Assembly (NCBI GenBank): GCA_964491915.1
Contig: CAZBHS010000022.1
Location: 1 to 64,000 of the forward strand
DNA length: 64,000 nt
Direction: 5' to 3'
Source of the DNA: JAHELQ01 sp964491915
Lineage (GTDB): Bacteria > Acidobacteriota > Aminicenantia > UBA2199
Of the stretch, positions 8,729 to 17,749 are shown in pieces. The position numbers and the translations under genes were made by a program. The notes under the pieces are model-generated. The model worked only from the letters and a program-made list of their open reading frames with translations, had not been told where the DNA came from and searched no databases. Positions within the stretch are counted from its first letter, which is position 1. Each line of letters begins with the position of its first letter.

Positions 8729-10027
8729 ATGAGGTTTATATTTAGATTTCCTGATATCGGGGAGGGAATCAGCGAGGGGAAAATCCTGCAGTGGCATGTC
8801 AAAAAAGGGACGAATGTCAAATCCGGCGACCCACTGGTAAAAATGGAAACGGATAAAGTGGTCACCGATATCCCGTCGCCGAAGGATGGCGTAATCGTGA
8901 CTGTGTTCGGCAAAGAGGGCGAGGTCATCAATGTGGAAGATCCTCTGGTGGAGCTCGATATCGAGGGAGTGGAAGGCGCCGACGCCCAAAAGCTCGCGCT
9001 CGAAAAGCCGGCCCCGCCGCGACAAGAGGTGGTCGAAGAGAAAGGATTCGGCGTTGTCGGCACGATAGAGGTGGCCGGCGACGCGGCCCTGCTTCCCTCC
9101 AGTGACGAGGGGATTCCGGAACCCGCTGAACCGTTTTTGGAAAAACCACGCAAAGCGTTGGCCACTCCGGTTGCCCGCGCCATGGCCAAAGATCTGGGAT
9201 TGGCCGTCGATAAAATTCCGGGGACAGGCCCCAACCGGCGGGTAACCAAAAAGGACATCCAGCTCTACTACGAAAGTCTCCAAAAGGGTACGGTGAAAAC
9301 AACAGCCAGGGAGAAGGCGCCGGAAGAACCCAGGATCGATTACCAACCTCTCACCCAAATCCGCAAGGCCATCGCCCGCAACATGCTCCGCTCCAAACAA
9401 TCGACGGCCCATATGACAGCGTTTGAAGAGGTGGAGGTCTCGGAGTTGATTCAATTGCGAAACCGTCACAAAGAGCAGGCGGCGGCAGAGGGTATCAAGC
9501 TGACCTATATGGCCTTTATCCTCAAAGCGGTTGCCCTGGCGTTGGCAAAACATCCTACCCTCAACTCCGAGATGGATCTGGAAGCCGGCCGCATGCTGTT
9601 GAAAAAATATTACAACATCGGTATCGCCGTGGATACTGAAGAAGGTCTGGTGGTGCCGGTGATACGGGACGCGGACCGCTTGTCTATCCGGCAATTGGCG
9701 CGGAAAGTCGTGGAGATCGCCGGCAAAGCCCGGGACCGGACGTTGACGTTGGAAGATATCAAGGACGGTACATTCACCATCACCAACTACGGCTCCATCG
9801 CCGGAACATTCGGCGTGCCGGTGATCAATTATCCGCAAGCGGGGATTCTAGGCATCGGGCGCATCATGAAGGTTCCGGTGGTAAAAGACAATGAAGTGGC
9901 GGTAGGGAATGTACTGCCCTTGTCCCTATCGGTAGATCACCGCATTGTGGACGGCGGGGACGCGGCCCGGTTTTTGCTGACGGTTATGGGTTTTTTAAAC
10001 GACCCGGTATCGCTGCTGTTGACCTGA
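8729..10027 (+). CDS. pdhC: Dihydrolipoamide acyltransferase E2
   Basis: E2 core of the complex, 432 aa. Order of domains: one lipoyl domain (residues 1-78, lipoyl lysine K43 in METDKVVTDIP), an E3/E1-binding domain at about 147-182 (LATPVARAMAKDLGL...GTGPNRRVTKKDI), and the catalytic CAT domain from about 210, with the active-site motif VDHRIVDGG (H404, D408). The N-terminus (FRFPDIGEGISEGKI) resembles branched-chain-type E2 proteins as much as pyruvate ones. Shine-Dalgarno AAGGAGAG precedes the ATG. It is placed 29 bases after E1 beta in the same operon. Confidence 0.95.
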   Translation: MRFIFRFPDIGEGISEGKILQWHVKKGTNVKSGDPLVKMETDKVVTDIPSPKDGVIVTVFGKEGEVINVEDPLVELDIEGVEGADAQKLALEKPAPPRQEVVEEKGFGVVGTIEVAGDAALLPSSDEGIPEPAEPFLEKPRKALATPVARAMAKDLGLAVDKIPGTGPNRRVTKKDIQLYYESLQKGTVKTTAREKAPEEPRIDYQPLTQIRKAIARNMLRSKQSTAHMTAFEEVEVSELIQLRNRHKEQAAAEGIKLTYMAFILKAVALALAKHPTLNSEMDLEAGRMLLKKYYNIGIAVDTEEGLVVPVIRDADRLSIRQLARKVVEIAGKARDRTLTLEDIKDGTFTITNYGSIAGTFGVPVINYPQAGILGIGRIMKVPVVKDNEVAVGNVLPLSLSVDHRIVDGGDAARFLLTVMGFLNDPVSLLLT

Positions 10028-10063
10028 TGCCCGAAAAAGGGGACAGGCAAAATAGGAGGAATG

Positions 10064-11407
10064 ATGGCCTATGACGTAGTAATAATTGGCGCGGGTCCCG
10101 GCGGTTATGTCGCCGCCATCCGGGCCGGGCAGAGCGGATTGAAAACCGCTCTGGTAGAAGCGTCCGCCATTGGGGGAATGTGCTTGAACTGGGGGTGTGT
10201 CCCCACCAAATCGATCCTGGAAAGCGCCAAGAGGTTTCAAATGGTGACAGAGGCCGCCGCCTTCGGAGTGGACGGTATTGATATAAATCAAGTGACATTT
10301 AATTGGCAAACCGCCCGCAAACGATCCGAGAGAATTGTCAAACGGTTGACCAAAGGGATCGGTTACTTGTTGAAGAAAAACGGGGTGGAAATTGTAGAAG
10401 GATTCGCCGCCATCAACAATCGCAACTCAGTTAGTGTCGCAAACCGCTTGCTGGACACAAAACACATCATCATCGCAACCGGATCGCGGCCGTTGGCCCT
10501 CAATCTCCCGGCGCCGAAAGAACTGGCGGCCGGAATCGAGGAATTCCTGGATATGACGACATTACCGGAGCGACCGGTGGTGGCGGGCAATGGCCCCCAC
10601 GCCATAGAATTGGCGCAATTTTTCAATTTGGTGGGCAAAGAGGTCAAGCTGGCGGTCCCGGATCCGTATTTGGCTCCCCGGTTGGATTCCAGAATTTCGT
10701 CTCACATTGCCAAAATGTTCAAGAAGGCGAAGATCGAGATGTTCGATCTGCATGAGATCACCGGTTATGAGGATGGAGCTCTACTGGCGGCGGACCGCCG
10801 GATCCCTTGCGATAGAATCATCAATGCGTCGGAACGGAAGGCGGTGATTCCTGAATCAGGCGAACCATTCGCTCTGGACGAAGGCTTCATAAAAGTGGAT
10901 GAATTCCTGCGCACTTCCATCGACGGCATCTTCGCGGTGGGTGATGTGAACGGCCGCTGCAATTTGGCGCACACAGCGTCGGCCCAGGGTTTGCACGCGG
11001 TGAACGTGATCAACGGCATCCAGAAGCCCTTCGACTTCAGCGCCTATCCGTTGAACGTCTACACCTATCCGGAGATTGCCCAGGTGGGGATGACAGAGGC
11101 TGAAATCAAGCGACTGGACATCCCATACAAAGTCAATGAGTTCCCGCTGTCCGCCAACAGCAAGGCATTGATCGAAGGGCACATCGACGGTTTCATCCGC
11201 ATGTTGTCGGACAAAAAATACGGCGAGGTGTTGGGGGTTCAGATCGTGGCGGAGCACGCCACCGACATGATCTCGGAGGCAGCGCTGTTAATGACGATGG
11301 AAGGGACCATCTACGATGTGGCCCAAACCATCCACGCCCACCCCACCGTCTCGGAGATCTACATGGAAGCCGGTTTCGACGCGTTCGACCAACCGGTTCA
11401 TATTTGA
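10064..11407 (+). CDS. lpdA: Dihydrolipoamide dehydrogenase E3
   Basis: E3 reoxidises dihydrolipoyl-E2 with FAD and NAD+. Seen: FAD-binding GAGPGG (residues 9-14), the redox-active pair C40/C45 in GGMCLNWGCVPTK, an NAD-binding VAGNGPHAIELA, the FAD-contacting FAVGDV, and the C-terminal catalytic HAHPTVSE. At 447 aa it is slightly shorter than usual, with shortened strands in the NAD domain. Two ATGs stand at 10061 and 10064; AGGAGGA at 10054-10060 is better spaced for 10064. A GGGGACAGGCAA motif (10039-10050), otherwise mostly intergenic in the 39-48 kb island, lies just before it. Confidence 0.93.
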   Translation: MAYDVVIIGAGPGGYVAAIRAGQSGLKTALVEASAIGGMCLNWGCVPTKSILESAKRFQMVTEAAAFGVDGIDINQVTFNWQTARKRSERIVKRLTKGIGYLLKKNGVEIVEGFAAINNRNSVSVANRLLDTKHIIIATGSRPLALNLPAPKELAAGIEEFLDMTTLPERPVVAGNGPHAIELAQFFNLVGKEVKLAVPDPYLAPRLDSRISSHIAKMFKKAKIEMFDLHEITGYEDGALLAADRRIPCDRIINASERKAVIPESGEPFALDEGFIKVDEFLRTSIDGIFAVGDVNGRCNLAHTASAQGLHAVNVINGIQKPFDFSAYPLNVYTYPEIAQVGMTEAEIKRLDIPYKVNEFPLSANSKALIEGHIDGFIRMLSDKKYGEVLGVQIVAEHATDMISEAALLMTMEGTIYDVAQTIHAHPTVSEIYMEAGFDAFDQPVHI

Positions 11408-11413
11408 AGTAGG

Positions 11414-12154
11414 ATGGATCGGATCACAATCCGGGAGTATGATCTCCCGGACGCACAATTGCTGCGGGGAGACGATCATTCCGGCGGGACAATGGTCTGG
11501 TATCCGGACGAATTAAGCATCGTGCTGGGACAGAGCAACAACGTCGAGCAATCGATTCACCCTGAAGCGGTGATTCGAGACAACATCCCTGTATTCAGAC
11601 GCCCTTCGGGGGGAGAAGCAGTGATACTATCGCCCAACACTCTGGTCATCTCCGCCATCCTGAACGAATCCGGCTTCCGCTCGCCATTAATTTATTTTTC
11701 ATACTTCAACCAACGGGTGATTGAGAGTCTCAAATCTCTGGGAGTGGAACGTATTGGTTATAGGGGAATGTCGGATATCGCTATTGGGGATAGAAAGATT
11801 CTGGGCTCGTCAATTTACAGGAGCCGCCGCAAGATTTTCTACCACGCGGTCTTGAATGTGGCAATGCCCGCAGGTATGATCGAAACATATCTCACTCATC
11901 CGCCAGGGGAACCGGATTACCGGAAAGGACGACCGCACAATCAATTTGTCACATCCTTATACGCGGAAGGATATAAATATGATCGGGAGGTTGTCGGAAA
12001 AGCCGTGACAAACGGTTTGACAAGACCTGGGTTAAAAATTGAAGGAATTGAAGGAATTGAAGGGGACACGGTGAGAACCGCATCCCCTCCAGGTAATTCT
12101 ACTATTGTAAATGTCGCGGAAATGTTTCTGAAAAGTAAAGGAGCGGATCGTTGA
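11414..12154 (+). CDS. lplA: Lipoate-protein ligase A family protein
   Basis: This is a BPL/LplA-fold enzyme, 246 aa. The lipoate-site motif FRRPSGGEAVILSP is at residues 61-74 and the catalytic lysine K128 lies in SDIAIGDRKILGSS, matching the family D-x-x-x-x-x-(R/K)-K-(I/L)-x-G pattern. It follows E3 by 6 bases as the last gene of the 2-oxoacid dehydrogenase operon, so attaching lipoate (or octanoate) to the E2 lipoyl lysine is the obvious job. The C-terminal accessory domain of larger LplA proteins is missing, as in many bacteria. A short in-frame repeat (GIEGIEG) sits near residue 213. Confidence 0.88.
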   Translation: MDRITIREYDLPDAQLLRGDDHSGGTMVWYPDELSIVLGQSNNVEQSIHPEAVIRDNIPVFRRPSGGEAVILSPNTLVISAILNESGFRSPLIYFSYFNQRVIESLKSLGVERIGYRGMSDIAIGDRKILGSSIYRSRRKIFYHAVLNVAMPAGMIETYLTHPPGEPDYRKGRPHNQFVTSLYAEGYKYDREVVGKAVTNGLTRPGLKIEGIEGIEGDTVRTASPPGNSTIVNVAEMFLKSKGADR

Positions 12155-12163
12155 TAGATCCGC
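12143..12163. terminator. Hairpin across the lplA stop codon
   Basis: A perfect 7-bp inverted repeat (GCGGATC at 12143-12149 and GATCCGC at 12157-12163) has a 7-base loop containing the TGA of the lipoate ligase gene. There is no T tract on either side, so it is at most a weak or bidirectional terminator between the convergent dehydrogenase operon and protease gene. Confidence 0.3.
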
Positions 12164-12196
12164 CCCATCATTATAGGTTATTAAGTATTGTCCAGT

Positions 12197-13954
12197 TTAT
12201 TTTGCGGTACCGGAAACAACGTTGGAGCAAGCTTCGCCGTCGTTGTTAAAGGCACATACTTTGTAAAAATAGGTGACTCCGCTTACGAGGCCGACATTGG
12301 CATAATAAGTGGTGTTGGCGCCGACAGTGGCGATCAGGTCCAGATTGGTGCTGGTGAGTCCTCCATAGATATAGAAGCCGTTCTCGTTGTTGGAATTATC
12401 GGTCCAATAAAGGTTCAATCTACGTTTTTTGGCTTCGACAGTGTTAAGAGTCGGAGCTGCCGGAGGTGTGACCGGGCAGGTGGTGGTGGTGGCGTTGGCT
12501 ACATTGGTGTACGCGGATGATCCACCGCTATTGGTGGCTTTTACCTTGTAGTAATAGGTGGTATCGCCGGCGGCGGCGGTGTCTGCATAAGCGGTGACAT
12601 TGGCGCCTACGGAGGCCAGGATGGAGTAGTTGGAACCATCGGTGCTTCTTTCGATCACGAAGGAAGATTCGTCATCGGCATTATCGGTCCAGGCCAGATT
12701 GACCTGATCGCAGGCCACGGCATTGGCGCTGAGCGCGGTAGGTGCGGCCGGCGGATCAACCGGGATCTGGTTGCCGACTGCATTGGCGGGAAGATTGGAA
12801 CCCAGGGCAGTGATGATTGAGGGAATCGGTACGCCTCTATTCGGGCAAGCGGCGCAATGATGCAACGAAACCACCAGGTGGTCGCTGTAAGCCAGAACCG
12901 GAGAACCGGAACTTCCACCTTCGGTATCGGCGAAATAGCCGATGTCGCCAGGGCCGCCGGTGCACGGAGTGGTGCTCTGGGTGTAGATTTCGCAATAGCC
13001 GGAAGCATCGGTAGAATCGGTGCTGTACACGGCGATCTGTTTACCATATGCGCTCGGATGCTGCGGGATGTAGATTCTTTCGTTTACAATCGGCAGGGTG
13101 TCGCGCAACTGGAAGTAACCATAGGTTCCGGTCACGTTGGTGGGAAGCATAACCAGGGAGAAGTCAAGAGCCGTGTCGGTCTGTACCAGTGTACCGGAGG
13201 CAGCTTCGACTGTACCCGGACAAGCAAACCAACTGGAGCAGTTGGTGGCGCATGTGTCGCCTTCCGCCATGAATTCGAAATCGGTGTTGCTGGCGTCGGT
13301 CTGGTTTTCGATACAATGATTGTTGGTCATCACATGACCTTCACTACCGATTAACCAACCGGTACAAGCGTACTGACCACCGATCAACAGACGGCATACG
13401 GCTTTGGACTTGTCATACATGGTGGTGCCTTCGTAACATTTGGCCCACTCTTTGTCGTTGATACCGCAGATGGATTCGAGGTCGATTTCGCCTTCCAGAG
13501 GTTCCAGATTATCAAAGGCCGCAGTTACGATTTCTCTTTCATAACCATGGACCCATTTGTCGATTTCAAAACCAAAACCGGCTTTGGGATTGTGGCTGAT
13601 GAGTTTCACGATGGCGATGTCGCCCGGGATATGGGATGCCCAGAACGTGCTCAGTGTATCGGCGCCGCCGCGAACTTCTTTACCCTTACCGTCATATTTG
13701 TAAAGAACATCACCGGCAGGATTGGACACGGTGACAAAATCGCCGGGAGCCAAATCAAACTGGCTGAAATGAACTGAAATGTAACTGGCATTGGGCCAAT
13801 AGATAACTTTTTCCTGTGCTACGCCTGTGTTGTAGGGGTGGGGAGTTTCAAATTTTTCGTTTACTACGTCACCAACCTGGACTTTCGCCACCAGGGAAGT
13901 GGTCAAAAACATTGCTAAACAAACAATGCTCAAAAAGATACAAAGCTTTTTCAT
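12197..13954 (-). CDS. Secreted trypsin-like serine protease with two FnIII domains
   Basis: 585 aa with a signal peptide (residues 1-23, MKKLCIFLSIVCLAMFLTTS). Residues about 25-140 form a beta-rich N-terminal domain, perhaps CUB-like. The trypsin fold follows with a catalytic triad H213 (MTNNHC), D264 (TALDFSLVML) and S349 (EGGSSGSP). Many cysteines in the catalytic domain suggest disulfides and an extracytoplasmic location. Two fibronectin type III repeats follow (PAAPTALSANAV... from about 405 and PAAPTLNTVEAKK... from about 497). The second ends the protein with no sorting signal. It probably digests extracellular protein. GGAGGT precedes the ATG and the gene stands alone. Confidence 0.9.
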   Translation of the reverse strand: MKKLCIFLSIVCLAMFLTTSLVAKVQVGDVVNEKFETPHPYNTGVAQEKVIYWPNASYISVHFSQFDLAPGDFVTVSNPAGDVLYKYDGKGKEVRGGADTLSTFWASHIPGDIAIVKLISHNPKAGFGFEIDKWVHGYEREIVTAAFDNLEPLEGEIDLESICGINDKEWAKCYEGTTMYDKSKAVCRLLIGGQYACTGWLIGSEGHVMTNNHCIENQTDASNTDFEFMAEGDTCATNCSSWFACPGTVEAASGTLVQTDTALDFSLVMLPTNVTGTYGYFQLRDTLPIVNERIYIPQHPSAYGKQIAVYSTDSTDASGYCEIYTQSTTPCTGGPGDIGYFADTEGGSSGSPVLAYSDHLVVSLHHCAACPNRGVPIPSIITALGSNLPANAVGNQIPVDPPAAPTALSANAVACDQVNLAWTDNADDESSFVIERSTDGSNYSILASVGANVTAYADTAAAGDTTYYYKVKATNSGGSSAYTNVANATTTTCPVTPPAAPTLNTVEAKKRRLNLYWTDNSNNENGFYIYGGLTSTNLDLIATVGANTTYYANVGLVSGVTYFYKVCAFNNDGEACSNVVSGTAK

Positions 13955-14123
13955 GTTACCTCCTATCGGATTTTATAGTTCTCTCGTTACGTTTAAATGC
14001 GGATGATGAAAATAATGGCCATAAGGCCGGGCATTCGGGCATAATTTTCATTAAATATATAGCTTCCTTTTTGCAGGGACTCGCATATTGGGCAAATACA
14101 CTACCTACAAAGTACAAGATAGT

Positions 14124-14152
14124 ATGATAATTTTTTCAGAAAATAGTTGCAA
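14124..14152 (-). promoter_or_regulatory. Predicted promoter of the secreted protease
   Basis: Read on the minus strand: TTGCAA (14152-14147), 17-base spacer, TATCAT (14129-14124). The leader would be about 160 bases long, which is why confidence is moderate. Confidence 0.4.
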
Positions 14153-14217
14153 CGGTCAAAAGTTGTATTTTTGGTATTAAACTGATTTTAAAAACATGGC
14201 ACTAAAGTTGTATGCAA

Positions 14218-14244
14218 CCGGGATAGGGTTGTAGACCATCCCGG
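14218..14244 (-). terminator. Possible terminator of hutH
   Basis: Perfect 7-bp stem (CCGGGAT at 14218-14224 and ATCCCGG at 14238-14244) with an inner GGT/ACC pairing, 13 bases after the hutH stop. No clear T run follows on the minus strand. Confidence 0.45.
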
Positions 14245-14257
14245 CTACCCGATTATA

Positions 14258-15778
14258 TCAGGACAAACTACCGACTGCGGCTTCGACATCCCGCACCACA
14301 TCGCCGGACACCACCATGTTTCGAACGGTTTCGATATCTTTGTAGAGTATGCGGTCGTCTTCCAGTTCTTTTACAAAGCGGCGAATGGCTTGATGAGCCA
14401 CGGATGTGCCTTTGCCCGGCTCCTGGGGGACAAAATCAATCCCCTGGGCAGCGCACATCATTTCAATGGCCAACACCTGTTCGACATTCTTGATGATCTT
14501 GATGGCGTTGCGGGCGCCGATGGTTCCCATACTGACGTGATCTTCCTGGCCGGCGGAGGTGGGAATCGAATCGACGCTCGATGGATGGGCCAACACTTTA
14601 TTTTCCGACACCAATGCGGCGGCGGTGTATTGGGCGATCATAAAACCGGAATTGAGACCGCTCTTGGGGGACAAAAACGGAGGCAAACCGCTGATATGGG
14701 GATTTACCAACCGGTCAACCGTCCTCTCCGAGATGTTGGCGATTTCGGAAAGGGCAATCCCAAGAAAGTCCATGATAAAGGCCAGCGGTTCGCCATGAAA
14801 ATTGCCGCCGGAAATGACCTCTTCCTCGTCCGGGAAAATCAATGGATTGTCGGTCACCGAATTGATCTCGATGGTGAGAACTTTTTTGGCGTATTCGATG
14901 GTATCGATAATGGCCCCATAGACCTGGGGGATACAACGGAGCGTGTACGCGTCCTGTACTTTTTCGCAATTGGTATGAGACGAGATGATGCCGCTCCCTT
15001 CCACCAACTTGCGGATATTGGCGGCCACTTTTAATTGTCCGGCATAGGGTCTCAGCTTGTGGATCTTTTCATCAAACGCGCGGGCGGTTCCTCGTAACGC
15101 CTCGAGACTCATAGAGCCTGCGATCTGGGCGTTCTTGAGCAGAAGCTCCGCCTCCGCCACCACCAAACAGCCGATGGATCCCATCACTTGCGTGCCGTTA
15201 ATCAGAGCCAGTCCTTCTTTACACAACAATACCACAGGGCTCAATCCCTTCTCTTCCAACGCATCGGCGGCCACTACCCGCTTGCCGTCAACGAGGCATT
15301 CTCCTTCGCCGATCATTGCCAACGCCAGATGCGACAGCGGCGCCAGATCGCCGCTGGCTCCCACCGATCCCTGCTCGGGAATGTAAGGATAGATTCGCTG
15401 ATTCAACATTTCAACGAGAAATTCGATCAGCTCCAACCGCGCTCCCGAATGTCCTTGCACCAGGGCGTTGGCCCTGAGAACCATCATGCCCCGCACAACC
15501 TCTTCACTCAAAGGATCGCCAACCCCAACCGAATGGCTACGAATCAGATTTAATTGGAGTTTTTCAGATTCTTCGGGTGAGATCAATGTATTGGCCAATT
15601 CGCCGACGCCGGTGGTGATGCCGTACACAACCCTGTTTTCAGCTAATATTTTTTCAACAAATTCGCGTGATTTATTTATTTTATCAAAACAACTTTCCGC
15701 GATCCGGACCTCTTCGAAGTCTTTGCACACAGCGATGACGTCCGGGATTGTCAATGAATATCCGTCTAAAATGATCAT
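14258..15778 (-). CDS. hutH: Histidine ammonia-lyase
   Basis: HutH converts histidine to urocanate and ammonia. The 506-aa protein has the MIO-forming triad A141-S142-G143 in GSVGASGDLAPLSHLAL, the ITTGVGELA block near the N-terminus, VTDNPLIF and the QEDHVSMG motif. All match histidase; the related tyrosine/phenylalanine ammonia-lyases differ mainly in the substrate-selectivity residues, which I cannot fully judge. The rest of the hut pathway (hutU, hutI) is not in the window. AGGAGG precedes the ATG. A consensus promoter and an operator-like palindrome lie upstream, suggesting regulated expression for histidine catabolism. Confidence 0.92.
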   Translation of the reverse strand: MIILDGYSLTIPDVIAVCKDFEEVRIAESCFDKINKSREFVEKILAENRVVYGITTGVGELANTLISPEESEKLQLNLIRSHSVGVGDPLSEEVVRGMMVLRANALVQGHSGARLELIEFLVEMLNQRIYPYIPEQGSVGASGDLAPLSHLALAMIGEGECLVDGKRVVAADALEEKGLSPVVLLCKEGLALINGTQVMGSIGCLVVAEAELLLKNAQIAGSMSLEALRGTARAFDEKIHKLRPYAGQLKVAANIRKLVEGSGIISSHTNCEKVQDAYTLRCIPQVYGAIIDTIEYAKKVLTIEINSVTDNPLIFPDEEEVISGGNFHGEPLAFIMDFLGIALSEIANISERTVDRLVNPHISGLPPFLSPKSGLNSGFMIAQYTAAALVSENKVLAHPSSVDSIPTSAGQEDHVSMGTIGARNAIKIIKNVEQVLAIEMMCAAQGIDFVPQEPGKGTSVAHQAIRRFVKELEDDRILYKDIETVRNMVVSGDVVRDVEAAVGSLS

Positions 15779-15795
15779 TTAAGTCCTCCTGCCAA

Positions 15796-15810
15796 ACTAT
15801 TTGAAATAGT
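15796..15810. promoter_or_regulatory. Operator-like palindrome at the hutH start site
   Basis: A perfect inverted repeat ACTATTT-G-AAATAGT sits between the predicted -10 box and the hutH Shine-Dalgarno, overlapping the expected transcription start (about 15809). Its position suits a repressor site. Confidence 0.4.
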
Positions 15811-15815
15811 GGGAT

Positions 15816-15844
15816 AATGTAACGCGAATCCCCCCTTTTGTCAA
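15816..15844 (-). promoter_or_regulatory. Promoter of hutH
   Basis: Minus strand TTGACA (15844-15839), exact 17-base spacer, TACATT (15821-15816). Perfect -35 box and good spacing. Confidence 0.65.
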
Positions 15845-15883
15845 TTCTATTTATAAGATTACAAGAGTTTTTTCAGGTCCACA

Positions 15884-16603
15884 TCAATCCACGTAATTGT
15901 GGAACACATCGATGACGGAATCAACCAATTGAGGGATGGATTCGCGGTTCAAACCTTTAGTTTGAAGCGGTTTTTCAAAAATCACTTCCATCTGTCCGGG
16001 CCGGATGAGCCAGTGAATCTTCTTTTTGATGGAATACCCCCCCACTTGAATCGCGGGCAGAATATCCAGCCCTGATTCGACAGCCAACAAAAATCCGCCT
16101 TTTTTGAATTTTTTGAGTTTTCCGTCCAGGGTCCGGGTGCCTTCGGGGAAAATAATAAACGAGAAATCTTTGCGCTCCCGCATAATTTCTCCTGCTTTGC
16201 GAAGACTATCGAGAGCGCGGCGGCCATTTTTGCGGTTGATGGGGACATTACCGAGACCTCTCACCAACCAGCCGTACACCGGCCATTTGAAATGGCTTTC
16301 CTCTTCAATGCCCCGCGCTTTACCGGGGAAAAAGCCGTTCGAAATCATACCGTCAAACATATTCACATGATTCATCATGATGACATATTGCCTTTCCGGG
16401 TCGATATTTTCCAGACCTTTGACCGTCACCCGGATACCTGAAGCGCGCACAATCAACCGGCACCAAAATTTCAGCGCCCGGTCAAGAGCATTCCCGCGAT
16501 GAAAAATGCCGATCAACAACATCGAAGCGGATCCCAACACCAGGAACAAAACTCCGGACAACCAGATCCGGATCGAAACGAGGCTTTCTATCATTTTTTT
16601 CAT
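15884..16603 (-). CDS. plsC: 1-acyl-sn-glycerol-3-phosphate acyltransferase
   Basis: PlsC adds the second acyl chain to lysophosphatidic acid at the inner membrane. The 239-aa protein has an N-terminal membrane helix (about residues 10-34), the catalytic NHVNMFD motif (H79, D84), the glycerol-phosphate-binding FPEGTRT block near residue 153 and the following KKFKKGGFLLA. It begins 1 base after the stop of the diacylglycerol kinase-like gene, so both are one transcript and form a phospholipid pair. Specificity (lysophosphatidate or another lyso-lipid) is inferred from the family only. Confidence 0.9.
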   Translation of the reverse strand: MKKMIESLVSIRIWLSGVLFLVLGSASMLLIGIFHRGNALDRALKFWCRLIVRASGIRVTVKGLENIDPERQYVIMMNHVNMFDGMISNGFFPGKARGIEEESHFKWPVYGWLVRGLGNVPINRKNGRRALDSLRKAGEIMRERKDFSFIIFPEGTRTLDGKLKKFKKGGFLLAVESGLDILPAIQVGGYSIKKKIHWLIRPGQMEVIFEKPLQTKGLNRESIPQLVDSVIDVFHNYVD

Positions 16604-16604
16604 G

Positions 16605-17519
16605 TTACACTAGTACAGTCAATTCTCCGGGCAGCACCTTCAATGTCATCGGCGTAAACCCCAACAGCTCTCCATCCGCCATCAGCAACTCTTCCGGCTC
16701 GGTATGGATCACCATTTCGGAGCCGCTGAATATCCTGACTTTGGGATGGTCCACATGAGTCCCTTTAAAAATATTGGCAAAAATACTGACAATATCCCGC
16801 CGGTTCACCCGGTCGAACACCACCATATCCACTTTGCCGTCCGCTGTTTCCGCCATAGGCGCGATTTTCATGGCGCCGCCGGTGTATTTGGAGTTGGAAA
16901 TCACCAACGCGCTGTTTTCCAATTCATGGGTCACGCCGTCCACTGTAATGGCGAGCCGGTTGGCCATGCCTTTGAACAAGCGGATCATCACCGCCAGACT
17001 ATAACCCAACGGGCCGAAGGGTTTCAATCTCTCATTGGTGAGCTTCAGGACATCGGCAATCAGCCCCAATCCCAATATATTATGAAAATATTTTCTGACA
17101 GTTTTTCCGTCCTGTAGAAAGGAAAACTCCACCAGGTCAACCCGGCGCTTTTCTCCCTCCAGCATCCGGCGTACAATGTCCGGGGCCGACACTTCGACAA
17201 AATCCCGTAAAAACGAGTTGCCTGTCCCCGCCGGGATCATTCCCAACTCGACATGTTCCGCTGGTTTGCCCTCATCATAGAGACCGTTGATCAATTCAAA
17301 GGGAGTGCCGTCGCCGCCAATGGAGACAATACGCCGGTATCCCTTCTCAACCGCGCCCTTGCCAATTTCGAATAGATGCTTGGGGGTAGTGGATACAGTA
17401 AAATCGACGTGTTTCATCGATTTCTTCAATTGCTCCAGGACACCGCCGGCAAGTTTTTTACCCCGCCCTTTGCCGGCGGCGGGATTCAATACCAGTAAAG
17501 TTTTCCGTTCTTCAATCAT
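16605..17519 (-). CDS. Diacylglycerol kinase/YegS-BmrU-family lipid kinase
   Basis: 304 aa, normal for the DagK/YegS/LCB5 family. Seen: LVLNPAAGKGRG at the N-terminus, the nucleotide-binding GGDGTPFELINGL at residues 68-80, and GMIPAGTGNSFLRDF, the family's GTGND-like block in which Asp is replaced by Ser. It phosphorylates diacylglycerol or a sphingoid/undecaprenyl-type lipid; which one is unknown. It heads the transcript with plsC. The -10 box ends only 5 bases before the ATG, and there is no Shine-Dalgarno sequence, suggesting a leaderless message. Confidence 0.88.
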   Translation of the reverse strand: MIEERKTLLVLNPAAGKGRGKKLAGGVLEQLKKSMKHVDFTVSTTPKHLFEIGKGAVEKGYRRIVSIGGDGTPFELINGLYDEGKPAEHVELGMIPAGTGNSFLRDFVEVSAPDIVRRMLEGEKRRVDLVEFSFLQDGKTVRKYFHNILGLGLIADVLKLTNERLKPFGPLGYSLAVMIRLFKGMANRLAITVDGVTHELENSALVISNSKYTGGAMKIAPMAETADGKVDMVVFDRVNRRDIVSIFANIFKGTHVDHPKVRIFSGSEMVIHTEPEELLMADGELLGFTPMTLKVLPGELTVLV

Positions 17520-17524
17520 AAGTC

Positions 17525-17553
17525 CTTATAGCATATAACTGGTATTAATTCAA
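17525..17553 (-). promoter_or_regulatory. Promoter of the lipid kinase-plsC pair (leaderless type)
   Basis: Minus strand TTGAAT (17553-17548), 17-base spacer ending in TGC (extended -10), TATAAG (17530-17525), then five bases to the ATG at 17519. Confidence 0.55.
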
Positions 17554-17597
17554 TCGCGAATATCAGCTCCAAAATATACACAGCGACGCTTTGCCTC

Positions 17598-17626
17598 TTG
17601 ACAAACACAGCGATATGAATTATAAA
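17598..17626 (+). promoter_or_regulatory. Promoter of tRNA-Leu
   Basis: Perfect TTGACA (17598-17603), 17-base spacer, TATAAA (17621-17626), ending 13 bases before the tRNA 5' end. Confidence 0.85.
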
Positions 17627-17639
17627 TACACCTTAACTC

Positions 17640-17723
17640 GCCGAAGTGGTGGAATTGGTAGACACGCAAGTTTCAGGTACTTGTGGGAGTATTCCTGTGG
17701 GGGTTCGAGTCCCCCCTTCGGCA
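17640..17723 (+). tRNA. tRNA-Leu (anticodon CAG)
   Basis: 84 nt, class II tRNA with a long variable arm. The acceptor stem GCCGAAG pairs with CTTCGGC (17716-17722), followed by discriminator A. The D arm contains GGTGGAATTGGTAGAC, the anticodon stem CAAGT pairs with ACTTG around the loop TTCAGGT (anticodon CAG), and the T arm is GGGGGTTCGAGTCCCCC. CCA is not encoded (ATTC follows). It has its own consensus promoter. Confidence 0.97.
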
Positions 17724-17749
17724 TTCTTTTTTCTCAACAAACAATCACC

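Larger units (their letters stand above)
13955..14257. other. Intergenic space between protease gene and hutH
   Basis: 303 bases without a gene. It holds the protease promoter candidate (14124-14152, minus) and the hairpin after hutH (14218-14244). Nothing else is recognised. Confidence 0.7.

Noticed and set aside
8696..9838. 380-codon minus-strand open frame opposite the E2 gene
   Set aside because: It lies fully antisense to a well-supported acyltransferase, has no Shine-Dalgarno and reads as a low-complexity His/Arg/Gly-rich shadow.
12040..12066. GIEGIEG repeat in the lipoate ligase as a possible slippage site
   Set aside because: Only three short units in a surface-loop region; frame is maintained and nothing else supports a function.
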